NCBI GenBank assembly: GCA_973895155.1
Contig: OZ316892.1
Span: forward strand, 16,988,001 to 17,052,000
Direction: 5' to 3'
Source of the DNA: Marsupella aquatica
Taxonomy: Eukaryota > Marchantiophyta
DNA: 64,000 nt
The translations under genes and the position numbers were made by a program. Below, piece after piece: positions 7,569 to 18,029 of the stretch. The notes under the pieces were generated by a model. The model searched no databases, was not told the DNA's origin, and saw only the letters and a program-made list of their open reading frames with translations. The number at the start of each line of letters is the position of its first letter. Within the stretch, counting starts at the first letter, position 1.

Positions 7569-10562
7569 TTAATTCCTTGCCGATGATCGATGGCGTTGTG
7601 GACCCCGTCGGCTCTGCCACAACGCCTGCGGAAAATCCACTGTCCCTGCTACTGCTCCCCACTTAGCCGTTTCATCCAATTGGTCTACATCCTTAACTTC
7701 CTCCGGAATTGCAGCTAAAAAGGTGGATTCTATTGTAAAGCAGTCCTCGACCTCTTCGTCTTCTTCTTCCAAGTCACCTTCCATTGGTTCTTGCCATAAT
7801 CCGCTGGGGGGTACCTCTGGTCCAAAGACACCTTCTTCGGTTAGGTTAGTGAGGCATTCTAACCAACGTACTTCATCGGCTGACTCCAGTCCACTATCGT
7901 ACCCATCTACTTCCCTTATGCTTTTCCTACGGTCATCCTTAGTGTCCCAGGATACCGTGATAGAGGGGGTCCCGAAAGTGAACTGCTTTTTACCCCAATC
8001 TTCTATTACCTCGGCTAGGTACAGCCATGGCCTACCAATCAATAGCCGGAATGACGTAGGATTTACCGGCTTCATCACTACATAGTTAATGCTAAAGAAG
8101 ATACCTCCTATCTCTGTCTTGATGCCGGTTAACACTCCCGTCGGAATGACCTGATATCCATTGGCCATGTTCAACACTCTTCCAGTCATCTCCGGTGTTA
8201 GACCCCACCCTTTTGCTGTTGAATCAATCATAATACATACCCCTGATCCTCCATCGATGGGTACCCGTAGTAATAATTCTCCTTGAATCATTAATGGTAA
8301 TGCTGGGGCTCCTTGATCTTCTTCTATCATTAGTACGTCGGATCTGGTTGCTACCTTGGGTAATCTCGGCTTGCCGAGAATAGCCTTCCTTAATTGCTTC
8401 CGGAAGTACGGGCTATTTTTCAATAGTTGACCTACTGTTGCCGAGACTCTAGATTCTAGTACATCTTTAGCCAGGTCATAGGGAACAATCGGCTTCTCTT
8501 CTGGTGGTGTTTCTGTCTTGGATTCGGCCAGTTTTGCCACGCTAGTCTCCACAGCTGTTGGGTCTTCCGAAGCAAACAATGCTTTTGCTCGTTTTACATC
8601 CTTGGCAATGGCTTCGGTATTCTCCAGGGTTTCTAATTCTCTTAGTTGTTCCTTAACACTAGCCGTAACAGAGGGGTAGAACAACTTAGGATGATCTCGA
8701 TTGAAGTCGCTATCTTGTGAAGGATTGGTTTCACTGGTGGGCTCATGGCTTACCTGTATTGCCGGAGCCCTCCCTTCTCCTTTTGTTGATGTTGACGAAG
8801 AGTCGATCCTTTCCTCCGTAACCTTCCCTTTATTTTTGGCCAGCCCATCCCACCTTTCCTTCCTTCTGGTAGATCGAGTAGAGACCCGGTAGCAATCATG
8901 ATCTAAATCCTCCTCTGAGAAGGTTGATAGGGCTTCGGCCTCATCATCAGATGGTACGAACTCTGCCTCGGCATCCTCTTGCCATCCTAGTTCGATGTGG
9001 TTGATTTGAACTCCTCCGGGGGTAGTACCTGGCGGTAAGATCTTGATCGGCAAAAGCTTATGATTTGCGGCCAGGCCTGCCAACCAAGTAGGACATTGCC
9101 CTAGCATATGACCTTCCTGTCGGCATCCCATACATAGCTGAGCTGGTTGTCCATCACCCTGTTTGCGTGCATTCGGGCATTCTCTAGCAAAATGGCCAGG
9201 TTGACCACAATTATAGCACGCCGCAAATCTTTGCACATTCGGCCTAGGAGGTACTGACGGGTTCTGAATAATCTGAGGATACATCTCTCCTGGATTGTTC
9301 CTTAACCCTGACCACAGAGATGCAGGTCTGTTGGATAGGTCTCGTGCTCCAGTCTCACTGATGCCGAAAACACTATCAGCGGCATCTCCCAAAAAGTACT
9401 CTACTTCTCCCTGACATGGTCTGATCTCGGCCACATGCCGAACATGATTAGTATTAAGCTTAGAACACGCATCTTTATGGTGTCCGGTTTTATAACATAA
9501 GGCACACCATACAGAGCTATCCTCCTGTACTACCTTCTTCTTTGGTTTTACCTCTGCAATGATAGCCTTAAGTTGCTCGGTAAGGGCTACGATGTTATCT
9601 GGTGGCTTAGCCTCCATCTTGACTTTCGTCTTCCCTCTCCTTCTACCCTTCCTTTTCCTAGTTTTTTCTTCTTCAGAACTAGAAGATGACTCACTCTTGC
9701 TACTCCCACTATCCGAGCTTGACTTATCACTTCTAGACTTCTTGGAATGTTTCTTCTTCTTATCTTTTTTCTTATGGGGTGATCCCTCCTCTGATGAGGA
9801 ACTCTCAGACTTAAGCTGTTTCTTCCGGCTTGTGATATCTGCATTAATGTATAATTGAATATCCTTAATTGCTTCGGCTAAAGTCTCCGGGTTCTCCTTC
9901 CTAATTGCAAAACTCATCTTCTGTGGCAAAGCATTCACCAACCATTGAAGTTGCATACCTTCAGATGCATTGGTCTTTGTACGTCTTACCAGTTTCTGAA
10001 AGCGTTGCAAGAACTTCCTGAAGGATTTGTTCTCCTTGAACCGAAGTTGTCCCAACTTCAGCACTGCTAGTTCTGAAGTTCCAATGGGTCGAAACTCCTT
10101 AACAAAGAGTGTTTTGAAGATATCCCAGATGGCTTGATCTTCCACATCTAATGCTCTGTACCAAGGCCTAGCCTCACCCTTGAACAGGCCGGGAAGAATC
10201 TGCATCTTGATGGCCGATTCTCCATTTGCTGCAGCGGTTCCCTCGAAATCATCCAACCATTCGTCCGGATCCTCATCTCCTCTCCCATGAAATGCCTTGT
10301 AATGTATGCGCGACCGCTGGCTCAATCTGGTCCCTGGCCTCTCGTCTGGCCGTGCCTCTGGTTCCCCCATGTCGGTTGGAGACTCACTTCTCCTTACCGA
10401 CTCTTCTTCTGGTATGTCTTCTTCGACGCCACTTCCAGTTTCGGAGCTACCAGCTCTTTCTGCCCCTCTTAGTCGCTGTGTATCATGCCACCCGGCGAGC
10501 TGCTGCAGTCGAGCTCTCTCCCGTTGAATCACTCTTTCTTCCCTCGGCGTAAGGTCAGTCAT
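7569..10562 (-). CDS. Gypsy Gag-protease polyprotein, 997 aa
   Basis: Gag forms the particle and binds RNA, and the C-terminal aspartic protease matures the polyprotein. The Retrotrans_gag domain spans about residues 88-245 (FHGRGDEDPDEWLDDF, ARPWYRAL, FRKFLQRFQKLVRRT). It is followed by a Ser/Lys/Glu-rich linker (250-315) that is probably basic and disordered. Three CCHC knuckles lie at about 353-366 (CALCYKTGHHKDAC), 449-462 (CYNCGQPGHFAREC) and 477-490 (CMGCRQEGHMLGQC). The protease is at about 755-880 with PIDGGSG (Asp 770), where most families have D-T/S-G, and LLIGRPWLY as the later hydrophobic-Gly motif. The start ATG lies 70 nt from the LTR. The stop is followed by pol in the -1 frame. 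I found no canonical X-XXY-YYZ slippery heptamer in the about 100-nt overlap. Confidence 0.95.
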   Translation of the reverse strand: MTDLTPREERVIQRERARLQQLAGWHDTQRLRGAERAGSSETGSGVEEDIPEEESVRRSESPTDMGEPEARPDERPGTRLSQRSRIHYKAFHGRGDEDPDEWLDDFEGTAAANGESAIKMQILPGLFKGEARPWYRALDVEDQAIWDIFKTLFVKEFRPIGTSELAVLKLGQLRFKENKSFRKFLQRFQKLVRRTKTNASEGMQLQWLVNALPQKMSFAIRKENPETLAEAIKDIQLYINADITSRKKQLKSESSSSEEGSPHKKKDKKKKHSKKSRSDKSSSDSGSSKSESSSSSEEEKTRKRKGRRRGKTKVKMEAKPPDNIVALTEQLKAIIAEVKPKKKVVQEDSSVWCALCYKTGHHKDACSKLNTNHVRHVAEIRPCQGEVEYFLGDAADSVFGISETGARDLSNRPASLWSGLRNNPGEMYPQIIQNPSVPPRPNVQRFAACYNCGQPGHFARECPNARKQGDGQPAQLCMGCRQEGHMLGQCPTWLAGLAANHKLLPIKILPPGTTPGGVQINHIELGWQEDAEAEFVPSDDEAEALSTFSEEDLDHDCYRVSTRSTRRKERWDGLAKNKGKVTEERIDSSSTSTKGEGRAPAIQVSHEPTSETNPSQDSDFNRDHPKLFYPSVTASVKEQLRELETLENTEAIAKDVKRAKALFASEDPTAVETSVAKLAESKTETPPEEKPIVPYDLAKDVLESRVSATVGQLLKNSPYFRKQLRKAILGKPRLPKVATRSDVLMIEEDQGAPALPLMIQGELLLRVPIDGGSGVCIMIDSTAKGWGLTPEMTGRVLNMANGYQVIPTGVLTGIKTEIGGIFFSINYVVMKPVNPTSFRLLIGRPWLYLAEVIEDWGKKQFTFGTPSITVSWDTKDDRRKSIREVDGYDSGLESADEVRWLECLTNLTEEGVFGPEVPPSGLWQEPMEGDLEEEDEEVEDCFTIESTFLAAIPEEVKDVDQLDETAKWGAVAGTVDFPQALWQSRRGPQRHRSSARN

Positions 10563-10611
10563 TACCTACGCTTCCGTTCTAACTTCATATCTCACGGCTT
10601 AAGAAATGCCC

Positions 10612-10631
10612 CCTCCATCTAGCGCCAAAAA
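10612..10631 (-). promoter_or_regulatory. Primer-binding site region of the gypsy element
   Basis: Directly after the 5' LTR the element strand reads T-rich, then TGGCGCTAGATGG. TGGCGC is a common start for plant gypsy primer sites. I could not name the matching tRNA. Confidence 0.65.
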
Positions 10632-12728
10632 TGTGGTGCGACCCATGGCTCCCTAAACCCAAGAAACCCCCCAGCTCAAGCCGATTCCCGCAGGTTTCAT
10701 GCTTGGCGAGGCCGTTTCCGCGGCTTAGCGGCATGGGACGCTGCTAACCTTCTACTACTACTATTAACATTTTACACACATATACTGGACAGATCCTTCA
10801 TCGGGTCATGAGATACGTAGCCGGCCTAATATAGGCCTTCCCCTGTCTTCCCCTGTCTTCCCCTCCGTCTTGTTAGGTATGTTTGGATTCCGCTGCCGGA
10901 ATGATCCCCAATAGGCTTGGTTAAGCCGCTAAGACCTCTCTCAGCTCGACACATCCAACTCTCACTCCCCTGCTTACTTTCCTTCCTTCTGTTGATGTGG
11001 GCACTCTTCACACAAGTTAATGCGACACACAAATAGCAAAATGACTCATTCTGACTGAGTCATACCATGCACTTGCCATACAAACAGTACATCTCATACA
11101 CAAGTTCTGCGAACTAAGCCGTGAGGCCAACTCTATTCAGCTCTTAGGCATGAGGAAACATGAATATACACAAGGGTCACTGTATGACTAACCGAGAGCT
11201 TCTCGTACTACTTGATCCCAGCCCGGCTGGTGCAAACTAAAAACTTGCTAAAGAAGAGGCCCTGAGCTCCCCGCTGCCCAGGTACTTATCCTGGTAGTGG
11301 ATCCGCCATTCTTTGCATCGTAAGCCTAATCTACTTAACAGTAATCTACTTGCCCGAATCTACCTATGTACAGCAAGGCAGGAGCACAAGTGTTGCTCCT
11401 ACCAGTGGGACCGCAATCCCACTAAGCTAAGTGTCAGGGCCGCTCCTGGTTCTGATCCTAATCCTAAACGTGGAGATCCGCGCCCGCCCTGCCCACTCAC
11501 GCCTCCTCCCTCCACGTCCGCCCTCCCTAAAAGGAACGGCGCCCTTGCACCGTCACGACACCGGTGGTGGATCCTCAATGGACGCCCCCAACACTTCCTC
11601 CTCAGCCACTGCCGTTGGCCCGCCTACTGACAGATTACCTGCCCTTGACCGAGTCAACTCTCCATCGGCCTGACTGGGTCCACCTTCGGCTTCAGCCATG
11701 GTAATCTTACAAAGGCCTCCAAGACGGATCCGGCCATGAAGCCTTGGTACTTCTTGGTCTGCATGGCCGTAAAGCATGCATCCTCCTCCCGTGCAAAATG
11801 TAGTTGCACCTCCACCGGTAGGGTTGCCGCCCAGCCCTTCCAGGTGTCATCCCTGGTTGGAATGGCCTTGATGGGATCGACCTCCTCCTCTTCGGCTTCT
11901 CCCTGCCTCCTGCTCTGCTGCTCGGCTGGCTTCTTTGGTGCCGCCGACCTCGTTCTTTTTGCCGGGGTGGCTTCATCGTTGACGGCTCCCTTCCTCTTCA
12001 TCTCTGCTGCCGTGGAGGTTTCTCCTAGCACCGTTGCCTGGGTCCACCTTTCCGTGCTACCCTTTAATTCCCAGTGTATGTCGTTGCAGTTCTTGATGGC
12101 CTCTCGGATGCCGACGACGCTGTCTTTGCAAAACAGAAGATCGTCGAGTTGATTGGAAGTAGGCGTCCACAGGAACTCGTCCTTGATGAGTTCGCCTCCT
12201 AAGAAAGCCGTCTTCTGCAACTCCCACAATCGAGCGAGCTCCTGCCATTCTCGAGCTGCCCTTTCTGACTCCTCGTCCTCGTAAGTCTTGATGTACTCAG
12301 TTGCCCGTTCGAACAGGCATCCCCAGAAATGTGCCGCTTGATTGACGTTGCTCATACCCTCCTTAGGTTGATCGTCGGTATCTACTCTCTCCCCGAGTGC
12401 TTGCCTAAGCAGCTGACAGTAGTTGGCCTCCTGTAGTCGTCTACCTAGTTCGTGCTCGCAAATGAGCCACCATCTCCTGCAAGCGCTCCTTACCCCTCTC
12501 CTCTGCCGGTCCTTCTTCCCGTTGATCCTTCCTAGCCGCCGACGCTTAACGCGCCCAAACCCTAATCGGGTTTTCACCCTCAGCCTTACCTCCGGCCTCT
12601 GCCCGGGTTCCATGGTTGCCCCTAATTGTTTATATTTTCCTTGTTTTGTCACTATACTAAGGTGTTCCTAGGGTGCCTTCCTGCTTTACCCACTTAACCG
12701 GCCGAGTGATTCCTGTCTAGGCATCACA
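10632..12728 (-). repeat. Gypsy 5' LTR (2,097 bp)
   Basis: The upstream LTR of the minus-strand element, nearly identical to the left one. Its TG/CA ends are TGTGGTGC (10632) and GCATCACA (12728). It holds a second copy of the LTR ORF. Confidence 0.97.
11654..12652 (-). CDS. ORF inside the gypsy 5' LTR, 332 aa, unknown function
   Basis: The second intact copy of the LTR-encoded ORF. It is identical in length and differs from the 3' LTR copy only at residue 136 (Trp here, Arg there); the other five nucleotide differences within the ORF are silent. Because it starts near the beginning of U3, upstream of any plausible LTR transcription start, this copy would need a promoter outside the LTR. The 3' LTR copy could be reached by read-through from the genomic RNA downstream of pol. 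Confidence 0.5.
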   Translation of the reverse strand: MTKQGKYKQLGATMEPGQRPEVRLRVKTRLGFGRVKRRRLGRINGKKDRQRRGVRSACRRWWLICEHELGRRLQEANYCQLLRQALGERVDTDDQPKEGMSNVNQAAHFWGCLFERATEYIKTYEDEESERAAREWQELARLWELQKTAFLGGELIKDEFLWTPTSNQLDDLLFCKDSVVGIREAIKNCNDIHWELKGSTERWTQATVLGETSTAAEMKRKGAVNDEATPAKRTRSAAPKKPAEQQSRRQGEAEEEEVDPIKAIPTRDDTWKGWAATLPVEVQLHFAREEDACFTAMQTKKYQGFMAGSVLEAFVRLPWLKPKVDPVRPMES

Positions 12729-12979
12729 TAAATGAATGGGCAAATCCAAAGGGAAAGAGAAGAGAAGAGAAAAGAAAAAGTACCTTGGGAAGTCAATTTG
12801 CAAATGAGGCATTGTGTACCCACATTGCCCCTTTTGCCCTCATGCCCCTCCTCCCCACTGCCTTGTACGTACACCTACTGAAACCCTAGGAAGACCTTGA
12901 GGTGGCGGCTATTTTATCTGTTTTGGCTCTATTTTGGCACCCCCATAGGGAGAGCAATCACGGATGCAAAACATGCACG

Positions 12980-13053
12980 GTTTCCACAGCAGGATTTGAA
13001 CCTCGAACCTGCTGCTTGGGAGGCAGAAGCACTAACCAGTGAACCAAGAGGAC
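12980..13053 (-). other. tRNA-like segment with pol III A and B boxes (copy A)
   Basis: On the element strand it reads GTCCTCTTGGTTCACTGG (matching the A box TRGYNNANNNG), an anticodon-like hairpin CTGC / CTCCCAA / GCAG (loop anticodon CCC), then GGTTCAAATCC (B box). The arms are imperfect, so it is not a functional tRNA gene but looks tRNA-derived. Confidence 0.6.
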
Positions 13054-13472
13054 TCTTCAGAGCATAGCTACTATCAACTATAAATAAAGTCATCCGAAAG
13101 ATAGCAATCCTAACCGGCCCAGGCGAGGCTCTTGTTGGACCTGCTATGGGCGGATGCCCGCACAGGTTTCTTCACCCGGTCGCCCAATAGTACTCCGGGC
13201 CACCTGTCCCTGCCCGACCTTCCCGAAAATTCAAATTTCAAAATTTTGGGCTTCCACCAATCACATTGCTTGGATAGTTTTTTTCATTTTTTTCACTCAT
13301 TTTTCACTATTTCAAGATCTGGTTTTTCCTGAGACGTAGATCTAGGAGAGACCTCCATTTTGAGCCATAGATTGGCTCATTTGACGAACGGACGAAAATG
13401 ATCAGGCTCCTGATCGGAGGGCTGCGGAAGGGCGCTCGTCCACGGACACCACAATCGCATTTTGGGAGTGAC

Positions 13473-13493
13473 TACTCCGGGTCACCCGGAGTA
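13473..13493. repeat. Subterminal palindrome of copy A
   Basis: Ten-base arms TACTCCGGGT and ACCCGGAGTA around one base, 21 nt from the TTAA-flanked end. The same layout occurs in copies B, C and D. Confidence 0.85.
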
Positions 13494-13514
13494 TTTTATA
13501 CAGTGATTAGTGGT

Positions 13515-13518
13515 TTAA
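13515..13518. repeat. TTAA flank of copy A
   Basis: TTAA directly outside the ACCAC end. The sequences beyond it in copies A, B, C and D differ, which marks the element boundary. Confidence 0.65.
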
Positions 13519-14525
13519 GGTGGAATAGGATCTAGCACACGGACAGAACACAAATGGAGTGGAACAAGTGCTGGAAGGATCTTTGGAGCTCGGACCTCTC
13601 CACCAGGGCTAAGACCTTTCTCTGGCGGATTATTGCGGGGGGACTCTTTACCGGGGCTAGGGCTCTATTGATTGGGGCCTATACAGGAGCTTGCAAGCTC
13701 TGCCCTGGGGTGTTGGAAAGCATACCGCATCTATTTGTGAATTGTCCACATGTTGTTGAGTGTTGGAAGATGTGTTGCGAATGCTGTTCAGGCTCTCTAT
13801 TCAGGACTAATCAAAGTCTGCTGGAGCGTTTGGAGTGCGCTGTGGGCAAGGGAGTCATACAGACTGTTAGGATGTTTGTGCTATATCAAGCTATGTGGTC
13901 GATGTGGCTGGGACGAAACAAACAGGTTTTCAATGCGTTGAACCGCAGGTCCTTTGACATAAGGATGGTCCTTTCTGAGGTTTCTTCTCTTCTAGTGGGT
14001 GCGAGCATGGGCACTCCCTTGGGGCGAAAGCACACTAGGCTTTTAAGGGCTAAAGAAGTTATTGAGATTGAAAGACATAGGACATTGATTAGCGGTGCTG
14101 GCAGCGTTTCTTCTTTCACCTTAGCTTGATGTGCTTGGTAGACAGCTATAGGTGTGATGCGCCCTGGACTGGGGCTTTAGGGTTTTTTTGCAGATATGCT
14201 GCTTGTGAGGGCTCTTAAAAGGTTGAGGTACTTTTTTGGTAGGAAATGGCTAGTTTGATGGTGGGTGGCCTCTGGCGGCGATGGCGGTGATGTGGTAGAT
14301 GTTTTTTAGTCGGGTGGGGTGGATTCCCCTGACTTGATTGATTCCGGTGTTAGATTGCACTTGACGGGCACTTGGATGTGCTCTTGATGTTATTTGTGGG
14401 TTCTTGGCATTGGGTGTTGTATTGGCCTTTGGGGGGCTCCCCCGTGGCTTGTTGTGGTTGCCTGTGCCGTTGGCTTCCCCCCCACTGTGGGGTTTTCGCG
14501 GTGTTATTTATAAAACAAAGAAAAT
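13519..14525 (+). mobile_element. 5'-truncated LINE (non-LTR retrotransposon) 3' end
   Basis: It holds the last part of ORF2 (13554-14129) and a GC- and T-rich 3' untranslated region of about 400 nt, ending TTTATAAAACAAAGAAAA, a typical plant L1 tail. No RT domain is present, so it is a truncated copy. The left limit is not sharp: in-frame stops lie upstream of 13536. Confidence 0.75.
13554..14129 (+). pseudogene. LINE ORF2 C-terminus, zf-RVT domain (truncated)
   Basis: About 191 codons matching the zinc-binding region that follows reverse transcriptase in plant LINEs (zf-RVT): KDLWSSDLSTRAKTFLWRII, GARALLIGAYTGACKLC, then HLFVNCPHVVECW, which together give the CxxC...HxxxxC pattern. A helical tail follows (MWSMWLGRNKQVFNALNRR). 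The endonuclease and RT domains are missing on the 5' side, so it cannot act alone. The reading frame itself is uninterrupted, which suggests the insertion is fairly recent. Confidence 0.85.
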
Positions 14526-14959
14526 TCCCCAGGAAGTATGGTAGGGTTCAGGCATTTATACACACATTTTGTAATGGAACAAATAAATTATGAGAGTGAC
14601 AAAACATGTCAAATAATAAGACAAAAGTTCAAACACTCTTTTACAACTCATGAGAGATGGAAATATTCAACAATAATAAAGTCTGTAATACTCAATATAG
14701 TGCATAATTAATATGCCAACTAGCCCAACAACACAATACAAGTAAATTGCTCTCATCTCTTACTTGTCTTCAAAGGAGAAACTATCTACAATAATAACAA
14801 AAAATTCAAAAACCAATTAGACCAAATGTGAATATAAAAAAAGGTTACATAAGCTTAGGTCACATCCCTCATCAATGAAATATATTTGAATATAAACAAA
14901 GGTGATTTTGAGTGTGCAACATCCTTGTACCTGAGATCAGTTAGTACGTTCAGTGAGAT

Positions 14960-17900
14960 CTAAGATGGAGGCCCTACTCCATAGATATGTTGACTTGTCT
15001 CCTCCTTCCAATTTGTAGTGCGGTCCACTAATACTCGTGAATGAGAGGGTCTATCTCGAACAACAGTGTTCATTGCTTGATGGTCAGAACCTTCCAAACA
15101 TGTCTCCTTATATTTTCGTTCCAATCCATAGCAGTACAACACAAATGAGCCTCATGTGTAGCTGAAAAATGGATAAATTTTGTGGCATACTTTCCTATTA
15201 CCAAAGGGAAAGTCTCAGACATGAAATTTTCACGGGCCATGGTATAAAATCGCATTTTCTCTAGCCTTATGTACTTTGCCATAAAAACTTTCATGGCCTT
15301 ATGAGTTTCTCCACCTACATTCTCCATAGATGAATTTGATTATTTTCTATCATGATTACCACATTGATATACAAAATACAAACATTGAATGATTTGGAAA
15401 CCTATATTAAATTTATAGGATAAAGTTTAAATTTTACCCATCTCATAGTACAAGTCCAACTGTGAAGCATTAGGTTCTCCAAGATGTTGACAAGGTCGGT
15501 CAGACAGAGTCATACACTTTTGATGATCATCGGCCCAATGATCAACACAATTTCCTAGCTCAAAAGCCAACAAATCACTATCCCCGCCCCTGCATTGCAA
15601 AGTAGTAAAAACATAAAATATATTAGAAATTCAACCCAACAAGTTAACATATATTTATTTAATAAAAAAGCATATTACAAAAAAATTGTCCTTACTGCAT
15701 GAATGTTGACATACCTATTTTTACATGTTTGACCACACACAGAGATCCAAGTTTTAAACTTGCTTGCCAAATTATGCTCCACCAACTCTGGAAACTTTAG
15801 ACCACGAGTGGAAATATGCACTAGGTCCTCCTCAGGGAACCTACGCAAATCACCAACTTGATTAACTAACTCCTGTTTCCTCCAATTAGAGTAGCCCCTC
15901 ACACCACGATCCTTCAACCAGTCTTTCAACTTCTTATTTGTAACCACTTGCAAATCAGAACGAGATATTGCAGTATCTATGTCAACAATAAGAGTAAATG
16001 TGGCACTTGCCAACTTCTCCACAAATTTCTTCACTAGGTTTTTTGCTTTATGCCATAACTCCTTTTGGTTTATGAATCCCATATCCTCAACAATTCTATC
16101 TACGGTACTCTTGTCATCATGAATGACCTCCTTAATTATCACCCGTGCCTCCATAAAAGTCTGTAGTACCTTTTGCGTTCTTTTGTCCTCCATATACCAA
16201 GAATTGCTCTCATCTTTTTTACTCACGGTGACCATGTCAAGAACTTTATTATCATAGCTGTCAATGATGGAGGAAGTACCATGATACCCACTCCGAGAAG
16301 AATCCCAACGACAATCCAAAAACACTACTAATCCAGGAGCTGCAAAAAAGCATGTAAGGGAAATATATTGTGGGGAAAAGCTAATTGTAGCACTAAATAC
16401 CATCCAATTATAATAAAATGTATTTTTTTAATTTTAGTCTAAATTGCATAATGATGGTGACAAAATTTGTTGCACATAAGTCTCCAATTTTTTTAATCTT
16501 ATTAATGACTGCAAATGGTAGTCTAGTTTATAGTACAAACCTTCTTCAACTGCACGTTGTTGTTGAAGTCAAATTTTGACATCCTCCCGTATCTTCTTTT
16601 TGTTTGCATCCCATTGTTGCTTCACAACATCTATCCATCCAGCTCAAGGTCATCGACATCCACTTTGGAAATTATGCCAATGGGTTGGAGAAAGAACATG
16701 CAGACATAAATGCAATGTTATAGCAGCTAGAGTAGTAAATGTGAGACCAACACATAGGGTGGAATGATACAACATAGGGGTCACCAAAGGTGTGTTCCTC
16801 CCTGGCTCATTCTCTCCTGTTACACATGTCCATCCATGTCCATCTTGGCCATAACTGATTCTAATCTCGATTCTAATGGACCAAAGTTGTTGCAACTTTT
16901 TAATGCACTCCACTATTGGAGTCAATGAACATCCATCAATTCGGCAACGAGGATGTAGTCTCTCAACAAAAGTATGAATTAAGTGTCGATCAAAAAATGC
17001 TACTTTAGCCGGGTGATGAGGCAGTGACCTACGTGTAACTGGTGGGTCAGAGGTTGATGGTATTGATTGTGAGTATGATGGTAAGGATGGTTGCAAGGCA
17101 GGTGATTGGGAATCCAGAACTACCACTTCCTAATTGCATAGAAACATTAATAATAAGTAACCTTCAACAAAATGCAAAGGTGTCATGTAAAATCACACTA
17201 TCATTGGTGCAGAATTTAATAAATGAAATAATGCACCTCCTCAAGTATGGCAGCTCCCCCGATAGCTCCTAAAGCATAAATAACTGTTGTTTCTTCATCG
17301 CAGTAATTGGCTTCATCCTCTTCATTTGAGGGGTACTCTTCAACAATAAGCTCATGCAATTCCTCTTGCTCTTCCAAATTAACATCACTTGTTAGAGATT
17401 GTTGGCTCTGTAACAATTAATCAATGACATGTTTGCATCACAATATAGCTAGGTATGGTCTTGGGAAAACTTTTTATGCAAAGTTTATATGTAGAACCAC
17501 AAAGAAAAACAAATTATTCTAAGAAAGCATGACCACAATCTTACAAGTGAAAGTCATCCACAAAAAAATCTTAGATAGGTCCCTTTCAAAACATAACAAT
17601 TATTCATGAACATACCTCGGGTAAATTGGTATGTTGGCTATGATCCTTTGAAGGGCAATCACTCACAATGTCCATAAAGTTTGAGGAAGCTCCAATGTCT
17701 GTGTCTGATGCAAGTTCATCCTCTAGCATCTTAGCAAATTGCATCATTTCATAGTTCCTCAAATGGTCAATCCTATCATGCACTTGCTGAAACAACCATT
17801 CAATGACACTCGAGTGTGTAGTTTGTTCATCTCAGAGTAAGCATCTCAACTCCTCCCACTCATCCCACAAGTGAAGTGGTACTTGGATGGCAGGCCTAGC

Positions 17901-18029
17901 ATTCGGTCTGAGAAGTCTCTTATAGTTTATGTTATCACTAGGGTATTTTTTTTTTGGAAGACCACCACCTTGCGGAGGACGTTTGCGATGGTCTGGCGGA
18001 AAATTAGGGGTTTCACCCCCCAAACTCAT
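14960..18029 (-). pseudogene. Kolobok-like transposase gene with SAP-like motif, damaged
   Basis: Exons inferred from splice sites and frame: 18029-17616, 17407-17237, 17129-16541, 16339-15715, 15589-15438, then about 15310-14960. Exon 1 holds the WDEWEELRCLL domain shared with copy A. Exon 3 has VAFFDRHLIHTFVERLHP and GQDGHGWTCVTGENEPGR, shared with copy C. Exon 4 looks like a DDE core: VVFLDCRWDSSRSGYHGTSS (first Asp), VIHDDKSTVDRIVED (second Asp), ELWHKAKNLVKKF. It ends in a SAP-like helix-loop-helix (KKLKDWLKDRGVRGYSN, then RKQELVNQVGDL). Exon 6 has GGETHKAMKVFMAKY and AMDWNENIRR, like the C-terminal part of Kolobok transposases. TTAA flanks agree with that group. Damage: TGA at 17834 where copy A has GGA, a frameshift near 16650 and another near 15100. 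The family call is from remembered motif shape. Confidence 0.6.

Larger units (their letters stand above)
2311..12728 (-). mobile_element. Complete Ty3/gypsy LTR retrotransposon, 10,418 bp
   Basis: Two LTRs of 2,097 bp (2311-4407 and 10632-12728) bound an interior with gag-protease (10562 to 7569) and pol (7458 to 4396) on the minus strand. The element ends are TGTGGTGC and GCATCACA. A perfect 5-bp target duplication, TAAAT, lies at 2306-2310 and 12729-12733. By eye the LTRs differ at about eight positions, so the insertion is young. It lies inside DNA-transposon copy A, and removing the element restores the copy A sequence to match copy C. Pol has no chromodomain. The RT and integrase motifs resemble the Athila/Tat side of plant gypsy elements rather than chromoviruses, which I infer from motif shape only. 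All enzymatic ORFs look intact apart from the gag-pol junction. Confidence 0.98.
12729..13514 (-). mobile_element. TTAA DNA transposon copy A, 5' terminal piece
   Basis: The reverse complement of this segment aligns along its whole length with copy C (62504 to about 63283), including the end ACCACTAATCACTG (C: ACCACCAATCGCTG), the palindrome, a tRNA-like stretch and a final TTTGCCCATTCATTT. It ends at the gypsy target site and continues at 2310 downward. The outer flank is TTAA (13515-13518). Confidence 0.85.

Noticed and set aside
7723-8085. Plus-strand ORFs opposite gag-pol (7723-8085, 9559-9858, 10226-10552)
   Set aside because: They are antisense shadows of the gag-protease ORF with biased composition from the opposite strand.
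12980-13053. A functional tRNA-Gly(CCC) gene
   Set aside because: The A and B boxes are good, but the acceptor and T arms do not pair and the copies lie at the same place inside a transposon.
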